64,000 nucleotides of DNA from Monomorium pharaonis (lineage: Eukaryota; Arthropoda; Insecta; Hymenoptera; Formicidae): NCBI RefSeq assembly GCF_013373865.1, contig NC_050469.1:18239046-18303045 (forward strand), given 5' to 3'. Each line of letters opens with the position of its first letter. The stretch's first letter is position 1. The notes beneath the pieces were generated by a model. The model ran no database searches and was not told where the DNA came from. It was given only the letters and a program-made list of their open reading frames with translations. Below, piece by piece: positions 32,471-43,137 of this stretch. Both the position numbers and the translations under genes were made by a program.

Positions 32471-35400
32471 CCCAGCAAACACCAATATATAACCATTACA
32501 TTGCTGCAATAAAACGGAATGTAACAGGTAATATTACATGAACGTTACAAGTAACATTCCTGTTAGTTATAATTTCCTACTCATGTGATGTTGTAGTTAC
32601 ATAACATAAATATAGCGTAGAACTGAACTATATAACTATAACCGAGATGTTTTGTAATGGCAATATAAACTATTATATTGCTGTTATAAAAAATAATTAC
32701 AGTGTTGTTATATATGTACATGTATATATTTTAGCACATAATTCCCATTAGGTTAAGTACTTAAATTAAGTTTACATAAAACAAAAAATACTTTTGAATG
32801 CAATTTCGTTGTTTTATGTAAAATTAATTTAAGAACTTGACTTTCTGAAAATTGTAAGTTCTAAAATTATAAAGGATAGATATAATTATAAAGGAAAAAG
32901 ATAACATTAAAAATAGTCTTTTCAATAAACTTCTTAATATATTTAACACATATATTTATCAACAAAATAAACTTATATCTAAACAAATGTATACATATTA
33001 TACTTTATAATTATTGGTAAATATATTTTAAAAATAATTTTTAAAAACATAAAAAACGAGGGAAAATAAGAGAAAAACATTAAATAAACTTCACGTAATG
33101 TTGAACTAAATTATAGCTTTGCTCCAGCTGTCAATCACAATCTCAACGTCAATCACGTCTCCTATAGTTTTATAAAATCCGAAATTGTCAGGACATGATA
33201 GTGACATGAGTGCAAGCGCTTCCATTTGAGTTCAGTTTTCTGTAAAAAGAAAATAATAAATAATATTATATAACGCTCACCAATACACTAATTCATATAT
33301 AGAACATTAAATACGTATTTAGAATATTCGAGGATTGGTACGAATAAACCGTCATGCGCATGTACGCATCTCGCTATTTTGCACGCTGGTGCACGCGCAA
33401 CCGACGCAACGCCGCAACATGATGACGTGCGCGAGGTTAGCAGCGAGTCAGTTTTTAGTTTTATGCATAATTTGCATATTTTACATCGTGAAGGAAAATA
33501 CGACTGTGCTTAATTTGAAGTTTAGTCTAACACAATGGGTTGTATAATCAGATAAGTCTCACAAAATTTTTATTTTTTTGTATGGAGTAAGTATTCTGAG
33601 ATAAGATTAATACTTTGTGTTATGTTTTATTTTTAGTTATATTAAAAGCAAGAAAGGAAGAAACACTTTATTTGAGCGTAAAGTAGAAGAAAGAATAGAC
33701 GAGTAAGAAAAGAAAGATATAAAAGAGAGATTAACCTCACAGCTTGGAATTTACAGTGTGCCGAACAGAATATGTGGACCTTGAAGGTATCAAATAACAT
33801 AATTTTACCAAAAAAGTTATAGGATGAAGTGAACAGTTTATTTTTTTGTGTGAGAAAATATCTATATTACAATCTAACTTGTTTCGAGAAAACCTTCGCA
33901 AAAGATTTAATAAAGAACAAGCAATTTGATGAGATTATCATTATTATCATATTTATTATTCAAATTTTAAAGAGAAGCAGTAAGAAATTTTATTAATACA
34001 TTATTAAAAAATTGTTGGCTGTTACACCAAAATTCTCTTTCTTGTAAGCTGGTGTATGCTATTGATAAAAAATTCACCGAAGTTTGTCTCTGTTTAAGCT
34101 TAGCGAACCATTATATAAAGAATTGGCAGAGCAATTCATATCAAAAGGATTATCCAAAGGTATACCTCCTAGTTCTTCAAGTATGTCATTATCTTATGGC
34201 AGGCTAGGTAAGAGAATAATGACAAATGTTATAATTTTATTTTAATATTGTATTGCAACTATGTGACTCTTAAAGGTATCGTACAACCATCTTTTTTAGA
34301 TTACTGAAATAAATAAAAAGCGAAATCTGATCTGAAACAATTACAACAAAGTATACAGACTAATGTCACTCAACTAACCTGCCGATGATGTGGTCGCAGG
34401 CTGTAATATAGGAAATATGTTTATGAATGTCAAAGATTATCTGTAGGTCTTAGTCATTTAGTAACTGTTATGCATTTTGTGTCAGCCAGATATACGCCTC
34501 AGAATTATATTGATAAAGCTCTTAATTACATTAAAAACTAAAAAGTAAGTATTTAAATACTCTGTTGTTCCCAAAATAATTTATTCTAATTAATACAATT
34601 CTTTTCATACATTCACAATAATCACATTCAGAATTTTTATTTATATTTTTGATTCTCTAACTTAATTGTTTGTAAATTGAGGTATATATAAGACGAAAGA
34701 CTACAAAATAGGCATATATGAGACGAAAGACAAAATAAGATATTTTTATTTATAGAATAATTTAAGAATGACCAGTGAATGTGCGTATGATTATTCTGGA
34801 AATGTGCACAAAAGTGGAACTTGAGAAGGAACATTTGATTATTCCTATCTCTAATTTGCTGGGTTTTATTCTAAAAACATATAATGGCTATAATTTATTC
34901 TTACCTGTTCTAATCCTTGTGAAAATTTCTTCAACTTTTATAAACTTCAGTTATTCTTTGCGTTCTTTTAAATTTTAAGAAGAACAGTTGTCCGAATGAT
35001 GTAAGAATAATTGGCAGAATCCTGTAATATAAAATTAGTTTTAATATGATACGTCTTTATAAATTATATTTATAAGTTTATAACTGCCTTTATATATTGT
35101 ATGATTTACACATATGCTATGTGACTTTTGCAGAAATGTATGTAAAACTAGCAGCCCGAATAATAAATTATCTTTAAATTTACTTAAGAAATACATTATT
35201 TAAATATAAAAATATGTAGTTGTGCAGATCAAAACAAGAAACATATCGCTATACATTTTGTCTATAATAGATTTGATAATATACATATCTGTTAGTTTTA
35301 ACTTTAACGATAAATTTATTGCTTCGCAAGATAGAGTAGAACTTTTATCTGCCATACTTTTTTGTTCATTTTGTGCATAAATGCATCGAATAAGCAGCGT

Positions 35401-36089
35401 ATACAATTTTATCGAAATTGTATGATGGATCTAAATTGTATAATTATCAATGTACCGTCAATTCCACAATACATGTTGCATCGAATTAACATGTAATATT
35501 AAAAATAAAAAATATATAAAGGCGGTTATAACTTATAAATCTATATTGTTGTTGCTGACTAAACACAACCTACAAAACATGTAGGAAAGATTATAATAAG
35601 TTATCTATGATGTATATTATATATAAGAAAATTAATATATGTTAATTAAATGCAGCAACATTTTCTACACCTTTTTATATAATCTTTAATAAATGTTGAC
35701 TTAAAAAACATAAAGGATTACCTGATTAAAGTCAAGTTGCAAGAAAACAACATCTCTCTTTCGTCATTATAGCATCCACTAGGGGAAAGCGCGCCTAATG
35801 CACGAGATGTACGTTGTGCGATTGAGGTTAGAGTCTCACAAGATTCAAATTTTATAATATTTATATAACATAAGTGAAACAATTGTTGTGTAACCACGCA
35901 ACATTGTGGTTACATCACTGTCCGGTTATTGTAACATACAAATAACGAAGTAATATTATAGCTTCATAACTTTGTTACATCACATATATGTAGTAAAGTT
36001 TCGTAACTATAATATAAATAGAGTGTAACGTCTGTTATATTACATGTTACTCTCACGTTATATTGCATTTATATTTGGTGTTTGCTGGG
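32471..36089. mobile_element. CCCAGCAAACACC element, 3.6 kb
   Basis: Ends are CCCAGCAAACACCAATATAT and a mirrored ...TATATTTGGTGTTTGCTGGG, flanked by AT (32,469-32,470, 36,090-36,091). The interior is AT-rich with a GC-rich patch at 33,330-33,450. A 45-codon open stretch at about 34,090-34,215 (LSEPLYKELAEQFISKG, then PPSSSSMSLSYGRL) is bounded by donor-like gta sites. That could be a remnant exon of the element's own gene, but I do not recognise it. About 33,490-33,660 matches 63,050-63,240. Otherwise no coding sequence found. Confidence 0.7.
33490..33660 (+). repeat. Repeat shared with 63,050-63,240
   Basis: Shared blocks include aatttgaagtttagtctaac / aatttgaagattagtataac, acaatcagataag and taatattttgtgttatg. 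Same orientation, moderately diverged. It is probably a piece of one mobile family. Confidence 0.6.
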
Positions 36090-36126
36090 ATGTTTCTGAC
36101 AACTATTGAACTGATCTATAACAAAT

Positions 36127-36280
36127 ATGTATTCATGAGCATCAAGTGTTCATGGATCATCACGAAGTGCTAGGTTGCGTACGATGTTCGAAGTCAAGCA
36201 ACGTCGACGGCGGTTCAGAGTTGGATGGGTGACCGCGGAAGTTAGGCAATCCCCCAGTATAACGATGCTTGTTGAGAAAC
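36127..36280 (+). repeat. 5S-rRNA-like repeat, copy 1
   Basis: gttcgaagtcaagcaacgtc followed by ggatgggtgaccgc matches the internal control region of arthropod 5S rRNA genes (A box and C box). The upstream ~75 bp (caaatatgtattcatg... gttcatggatcatcacgaag) is shared with copy 2 at 57,966-58,140, so this is a dispersed repeat rather than a 5S gene. Its 3' part diverges from 5S rRNA. Compatible with a 5S-derived SINE (SINE3-like). Confidence 0.65.
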
Positions 36281-36620
36281 AACGTAAATTTTTTTTTACA
36301 TTATAATTATGTTATTTCGATATTTTCACAATGCAAGTATACTGCATATATAGGATACATGTGCTCAAATATTTTCTAAAATGTCAAAATAACGGCGATT
36401 TTTACTACCTGGGATAGTCATAAAAATGACGTAAGTAAACGTCATTAACCTGACGTCATTTTTGACGAGACAAACTCACGTCGTCATTACGTCAATTTGA
36501 CGTCATAAACTGACGTCGAACGGGTCAAAAACTGACGTTATATTCACGTCATTTCGACGTCAGCTGGTTGCCTGGGATATAGGTACATGTAGACAATAAC
36601 AAGTACCCATATCGATGAGT

Positions 36621-36690
36621 CAAATTGGCGTAGCAGATAGAGTACAAGGTTTGTAATCCTAAGGTCCCGGGTTCAAAACCTATACCAGCG
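36621..36690 (+). repeat. tRNA-Thr(TGT)-like sequence in CCCAGGTAGC element, copy 1
   Basis: tggcgtagcagatagagtac resembles an A-box/D-arm, gggttcaaaacc a B-box/T-arm, and the anticodon loop ttgtaat fits TGT. The acceptor ends do not pair and no CCA-side structure exists, so it is not a working tRNA. The same sequence occupies the same place in copy 2 (45,306-45,375). Confidence 0.7.
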
Positions 36691-39600
36691 GCAAGTAAGA
36701 GTAAAATAAAATAATATAATTTAAATTTAATTAATTAATAAAAATTTGTCCCAAATTTAGTATGTACTGTTGATAAGAATAATTAAAAAAAATGAAATTT
36801 TTTTTATTTTTTTATCTCTAGTTGCAGTTTAAAGATATCCAATTTAAGAAATCTTTTAGATATTAGTTTCATGATATCTTTCTGTTCTCAAAAAACGACG
36901 CATTGGTTAACATTCTGACATTATATTTTATCTTTTAGAAGTCTCTTTATGTTATCATTTTCAGAAACAGGATATCTTTTAGAGATCTTTTTGACAACAT
37001 ATTGTTCACGTCATTCTATGACGTTAAAATACGGTACATTTCATGACGTCAGGAATTTGTGACATTCGACCGTCATTTTAACGTCATAAGGGCGTCATTT
37101 CGTAACGTCAAGAATAGTCAGTAAATGACCATTTTGGGACGTCAAAATGACGTGAGCTTCCTACCTGGGCAGTATGGTGTCTAAATACATGGAAATTGTA
37201 TTTTATTGTGGTATATGTGAATGAGCAGTCATTTCTCACGTTTTCGAGGTCTCTGAGTACGAATCTTTGGTCAATTAGTCATTTTTCAAAATGGCGGATA
37301 CAATATGGCGTCAGAATACACAAAAATTAGATTTTATTGCGAACTATGTGTATCATATTACATCCGCCTTTTGAAAGATATAAATCAAACTCAAGATTCG
37401 TATTCAGCCACCTCAAAGACATATACAGTACCCACGCACATAGTTCACAGTAAAATATGATTTTTGTGTATTCTGATGCTATATTGTATCCGCTATTTTA
37501 AAAAATAAAAAACAGACCCAAAATTTGTTCTCAGCGGTCTCACAAATACATCAAATAAGTACTCGGAGGCGTAGTTTTTAATAAAGTATGATTTTTATGG
37601 CATATTGTATCCGCCATTTTGAAAAATGAGTAATTGACTAAAGATTCGTACTCAGCGACCTCGAAAATGTGAGAAATGACTATTCACACACATATATCGC
37701 AATAAAATATGATTTCCATGTATTTGGACGCCATACTGCATCCATCTTGAACTACTTAAACTACTTAAAAAAATCAATTAATAATCATAGTTTATACTTT
37801 AAAGAGGCAAACTCCGTCACTTCAATCGTTTACAACAGTCATGGACAAAATTTTTCGAAGTTTTCTACTATAAAAAGTCAATAGTCGATGAAAAAATTTA
37901 TATCAACTTTGAGCCGCCATATTTAATTTTCAATAGAAAATTTTAAAATTTTGACCCCGGAATCTGAAAGAGCAACTCTTTTAGAAGAGCATATTTTGTC
38001 TGCTTGGGAAGCAATGTGTTAAGACAGTACTTAAGATGATCTTAAATATAAGATCCGACTATGAATGCCGGCCTATGTGTTTTTTACTTATAATAATGCT
38101 ATAATATAATGTAATATAAAATGCTGCATTCAGTTCGAAACTTTTCTTAATTTTTTAATTCTTTTTTTAGCTTCACTTTGGCTTTGTAATTTTAAAATTG
38201 TATTCAAGAACCTTAATCTAATATATGTTTTAGTCCTAATTAAGCACAATATAACTTCTTTAGGAACTATATTCTTTGGTACAAGTTTAAGGACAGAGTC
38301 GTATAACTTGTCATATATTTTGTCCTCTTTTGATAGATTGTCACCATGCATTTCATTAAATACTTTATTAGCAATTCTAGCTAAATTCAAGAAATTGTCT
38401 GAAGGCTTCAATAATTTACCATTTGATATAAAATCTATCCAATCGTTAAATTTATCGTTTAATGGTAAAACACCCGTTTCTTTGTCAAGTAACGGATATT
38501 TCATTCTAAAACGATGAGCTACATAACCAGCTATGTACGACAAACCTGCATTTTCTACTTCCATTCTTTGTTCTTCTGTATTTTTTCTTAATAATACGCT
38601 TGGTATTTATACTTGTTCAGAATTCAAATCACAGTCGTTGTTCTCCCTCAAATCCTCATCATCAGTGTCACACTTTTCTACATTTTCATTATTGTCATTA
38701 AATTCTTCAGTAATCTGAGCCTCACTCAACGTAAAACCTAATTATAAGACAAAGACAGTATTAAATTATACTTTCGGTGCTGTGTGAGATGTACATTTAT
38801 GTTAGTATCTTTTTTGATGAAACCAACTGCGTTTATATTTTTATTTAAGATCAAACACTAAAAAAAATTATAATTGTTTCTCGTTATTCATAAATTTAGA
38901 ATATACCTAAACTTTTTGCTTTAGGGCTTGAGAAATGTATAAATTCTTCTTCATCTTCGTCGATGAATTCCTGTCCATACTTGTCTATAAATTGTTGTGC
39001 CTTTTCTATTACCATTTCATCCACTAATTCTAATTCAGAACCTTATGAGTATATTTAAGAATTCTCTGTATTATTTTCAAAGCTTTGTTTTTTAAACAAA
39101 AAGAATGATGAACAAGTGGTAATACTACCATCGTGCAGTGAATCATTTAAATTAATTAAATTTTCTTCTGTAGGATTTCCTTTTGTATTTATCTCGGTTG
39201 AAAGAACAGCAGTAGACTGTTTACCCAGAATAAATAATTTAATTCTTTGCTGAATATCTAAAGCGGACAGATTGTCATTTGTTGGATCAATTGCTCGTAT
39301 GTAGGAAAAAAATTTTCTAAAATATCCTAATTTAGGCGGTGTGTCATAATATATTTTATATCAAAAGAACGATATTGAGATTGAAGATATGTTAACATTT
39401 CTAATGATGTGTTAGTGCGGATAATTCCTTTTTGACATTTGATCATTGATTTATGTGTGCCAATTCTTAAATCCTTCATATATTTTGTCATTTCTAAAAG
39501 TAAGCCATTTTGTTTATCCAAATCCAGTCCATATGCATGTGCAAAATCTTGTTGATTATTAAATAAATCAAACCAGTCATTAAAAGTTTTAAATAAACTT

Positions 39601-39897
39601 GATGCTTTAGACCAGAGGTCGGCAAGAAATGCACTTCTCGGCCGATTTCAGCGAGCTCCGCCTCCCACTATTCCTCTTGCCCCGCGTGCCGCGCGGGCGG
39701 CCTACGAACCGTGCGAGGCTCAGGAGCGTATCTCTCGTAAATGTATCTTTCCAATAGCTTTCCTCGTCACCCATGAGGTACTATTGTCGACGCGTTTTTT
39801 TTTAAGTGGTATCCCCAGTAGGCCTAATCCACTGATTACAAAAATGACCTTTTGAATGATGAATAAATAGGAATTAAATAATTAATTAAAAAATTTA

Positions 39898-41671
39898 AGA
39901 TTTTCGAGAACTTTTACAAGCAAGAGAAGAAATATCCGAAACTTTTATATTGCTCGTAGCAAGCCGCATAAGACACGGTAAAGAATTGTCGCTTAAACGG
40001 AAACGTTTCTCATTTTTTATAATTTTCATTTTGGAAAATGAAGTCTCGCATAGATATGTGGACCCAAACATGGAATATATTCGAAGACCAAAATCATAAA
40101 GCTTGGGATAAGACGACTTTGATAAAATTTTAAAAAAATCTACACCGGTTTTGTTGCTTATTTTTAACGATATGTCATTTTGTAAATCACATAATTCATC
40201 TTACAAATCAAGATGCTGTTCTTCGATTGGCGCTGTAAGGGGATTTTCAAAAAGAATTAATTCGTTTCTAAGTTTTTCAAAATATATAAAACGCGAATCA
40301 AATTCTGTTATAAGGCTATCTATGAAATGCATATATTCTTTAAAATTACTGTCATATTCTTCAAAAAGAATCTGACAAGAAGGAAAATAATGAAAAATAT
40401 TATTATTTAAGTGAGATTTGAATAACTGTAATTTTCTACGAAAAGAATCGACATGACTAACTTATAATTGGGAAATATTTTGATTCGGTCTCTGCAGCTT
40501 TAAATTTAGAAGTCTAAGTTGATTAGTCATGTCAGTAATAAAAGCGAGTTCGGAAAGAAATGTTGAATTTTTCAAAAAAGAGATATATTTCTCAAATTTT
40601 TGGTTATTCATTTCTTGCAAAAAAAGGAGGATCTCTTTTCTTATTGCAAAAAATGTTTCCAAACATTTTGCAGCACTAAGCCAACGTACTGGACAATGGA
40701 GTGGAACATCGGTATAAACAGCATTATGTTCTTCGAGAAATAATTGAAATTTTTAATGAGTTAAAAATTTATGTCCACCTTTAATAATATTAATGATTTT
40801 TGTTACCGTCTCCATAGCTGTTAAGTTTTACTACTTTACCACTTAGTGCTTCTTGATGTATTATGCAGTGTATAATTGGAATATTAATATTTCGCTGCTT
40901 TAATTGACCGGCAAACCCCACTTTTGTACCTGTCATACTTTTTGCGCCGTCAGTCATAATCGAAGAACATTTACGAAAATCTACGTCAAATTTTTTCAGT
41001 GTTTGTTCGACTGCCAAAAAAATATCGAGACCCGTTGTTGTGTCACGTAAACATACAAAATCTAAAAGCTCCTCGACACATGAAAAATCATTTTGAATGA
41101 TTCGAGTAAAAATACTCAGTTGACTCATGTGTCGAATATTGGTGTTTTCGTCAAGACATAGCGAAAAATATGTACATGATTTTAGAACATTTTGTAATTT
41201 TTCTTCTAAAGAATTACTAATATCTGTAATTCTTGAAGATACAGTTCTTGCACTGAGAGGAATGCTTGTTGCTTCGTCAAGTATTAACGAATTTCCGAAA
41301 GCTTTTACTGCTTCAACAATACAATTTTTTACAAAATTACCTTCAATAAATGGCTTAGAATTTTGTGCTATAAGTAAAGAAATAGCATAAGAGGCTAGTG
41401 TGGATTTTTCAGAAGAAGATTTGGAAGAAGATATTGCACTTTATTGATACACTAATTTTAATCCTTCAATAATATTTAATTTTTCTGAATTGGAATATTT
41501 GGAATATTCGACCGAATGAAGAGATTTGAAATGCCTGTCTATTACAAATTTTTTTACTGTGGAAGGTTTAAAACCGCAAAGCAGACAAATTGTTTCGTTG
41601 GCAATATAAGCGAAGAAATAATTAACTTCCCATGACTTATCAAATTGTTGAGCATACCTTTCCTCAGCCAT
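39898..41671 (-). pseudogene. hAT transposase, Buster/ZBED5-SCAND3-like, broken
   Basis: The likely start at 41,671 begins MAEERYAQQFDKSWEVNYFF, with a BED-like zinc cluster (CLLCGF ... HFKSLH). A TAA at 41,441-41,443 interrupts one long frame that continues through the RNase H-like core (FSLCLDENTNIR, SSIMTDGAKSMTGTK, HCIIHQEALSGKV). The frame shifts near 40,830, with a stop near 40,755. The C-terminal region (ETFFAIRKEILLFLQEMNNQ) has another stop near 40,461 and ends near 39,898. An enzyme of this type cuts at 8-bp sites; this copy cannot. Confidence 0.8.
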
Positions 41672-41964
41672 TCTCACTGTTTCATTAACAGAAGAAACTA
41701 TTAAATCTTTCCTACGATCGCCGCCTCGATTCACCGATGTGCCCACTTCAATCACAAAAGTAAAATATATTTCACTGATGCAAAAAACTGATATTACTGA
41801 TACACCAAATATCACTAATGCGACAAATATATTGTAGAGAGACAACAAATCTAACCAACCGACAATGAACAAGTCGTCGAAAAGACTGTTAGAAAACTTG
41901 ACGAGAGCGAGTGCTACGTGGACGACGACGATACTGTTTTGTTTTTCCCCAGTCACAATTTTCT

Positions 41965-43137
41965 ACAAACAACGGATCTCGACGTTCTTTTGGCAGTTGG
42001 AGACTCACTTAAAAAAATTGCTCACTTAAAAAACTTGACGTAGATATTCGTAAATGTTTTTCGATTACGACTGACGGCGCAAAAAGTATATGACAGGTAC
42101 AAAAATAAGATTCGCCGATCAATTAAAGCAGCGAAATATTAATATTACAATTATACATGTATAATACAATAAGAAACTAAGTGACAGTTAGTAAAATTAT
42201 TAAAAAATTACAACAATGGAAACGATAACAAAAAAATTAATGTTATTAAATTAAAAGTGGACATAAATTTTTAACTCATTAAAAATTTCAATTATTTCTC
42301 GAAGAACATAATGCTGTTTATACCGATGTTCCACTCCATTGTCCAGTACGTTGGCTTAGTGCTGCAAAATGTTTGGAAACATTTTTTGCAATAAGAAAAA
42401 AGATCCTCCTTTTCTTGCAAGAAATGAATAACCAAAAATTTGAGGAATATATCTCTTTTTTGAAAAATTCAACATTTCTTTCCGAACTCGCTTTTATTAC
42501 TGACCTGACTAATCAACTTAGACTTCTAAATTTAAAGCTGCAGAGACCGAATCAAAATATTTCCCAATTAGTTAGTCATGTCGATTCTTTTCGTAGAAAA
42601 TTACAGTTATTCAAATCTCACTTAAATAATAATATTTTTCATTATTTTCCTTCTTGTCAGATTCTTTTTGAAGAATATGACAGTAATTTTAAAGAATATA
42701 TGCATTTCATAGATAGCCTTATAACAGAATTTGATTCGCGTTTTATATGTTTTGAAAAACTTAGAAACGAATTAATTCTTTTTGAAAATCCCCTTACAGC
42801 GCCAATCGAAGAACAGCATCTTGATTTGCAAGATGAATTATGTGATTTACAAAATGACATATCGTTAAAAACAAGCAACAAAACCGGTGTAGATTTTTTT
42901 AAAATTTTATCAAAGTCGTCTTATCCCAAGCTTTATGATTTTGGTCTTCGAATATATTTCATGTTTGGGTCCACATATCTATGCGAGACTTCATTTTCCA
43001 AAATGAAAATTATAAAAAATAAGAAACGTTCCCGTTTAAGCGACAATTCTTTACCGTGTCTTATGCGGCTTGCTACGAGCAATATAAAAGTTTCGGATAT
43101 TTCTTCTCTTGCTTGTAAAAGTTCTCGAAAATCTTAA
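41965..43137 (+). pseudogene. Inverted partial copy of the hAT transposase
   Basis: Decayed core sequence (FSITTDGAKS) at about 42,050-42,090, then an intact 254-codon frame at 42,373-43,137 with the hAT C-terminal dimerisation region (FGSTYLCETSFSKMKIIKNK). It is the mirror image of the C-terminal half of the reverse-strand gene, with fewer stops. For example, the codon after SQL is a stop near 40,461 but is read through here. It lacks the N-terminus and start region. Confidence 0.8.

Larger units (their letters stand above)
31737..36576. mobile_element. CCCAGGCAACC element with inner insertions
   Basis: Ends are CCCAGGCAACCAGCTGACGT and a mirrored ...AGCTGGTTGCCTGGG, flanked by AT (31,735-31,736, 36,577-36,578). 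The host sequence in copy 2 (gtttataacatataggta) is the empty site. The ends are packed with TGACGT motifs. Its interior has been invaded by the elements at 31,957 and 32,471 and holds a 5S-like repeat. Confidence 0.85.
30793..37169. mobile_element. CCCAGGTAGC element, copy 1, expanded by nested insertions
   Basis: Ends are CCCAGGTAGCAAGCCCACGT and a mirrored ...CTACCTGGG, flanked by CA (30,791-30,792, 37,170-37,171). Copy 2 at 44,721-45,857 shows the element without most of the inserts (1137 bp). Both have TGACGTCA-rich ends, an AT-rich middle and a tRNA-Thr-like segment. No transposase seen, so it is non-autonomous; its class is unknown to me. Confidence 0.85.
30340..38072. mobile_element. 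Outer foldback element, split by nested insertions
   Basis: Left arm: about 30,340-30,792 continuing after the insertion at 37,172 to about 37,425. Right arm: about 37,440-38,072. For example ccatgactgttgtaagcgat is mirrored by atcgtttacaacagtcatgg, and catttctcacgttttcgagg by cctcgaaaatgtgagaaatg. Without the insertions the element would be about 1.35 kb with arms of about 0.65 kb and a tiny loop. The left end carries a small extra insertion (about 30,400-30,440). No coding sequence. Ends and target duplication are not sharp. Confidence 0.7.

Noticed and set aside
36167..36268. Functional 5S rRNA gene
   Set aside because: Diverges from 5S at both ends and shares non-5S flanking sequence with another dispersed copy.
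36621..36690. Functional tRNA-Thr gene
   Set aside because: Acceptor stem does not pair, and the same sequence is embedded at the same place in two copies of a transposon.
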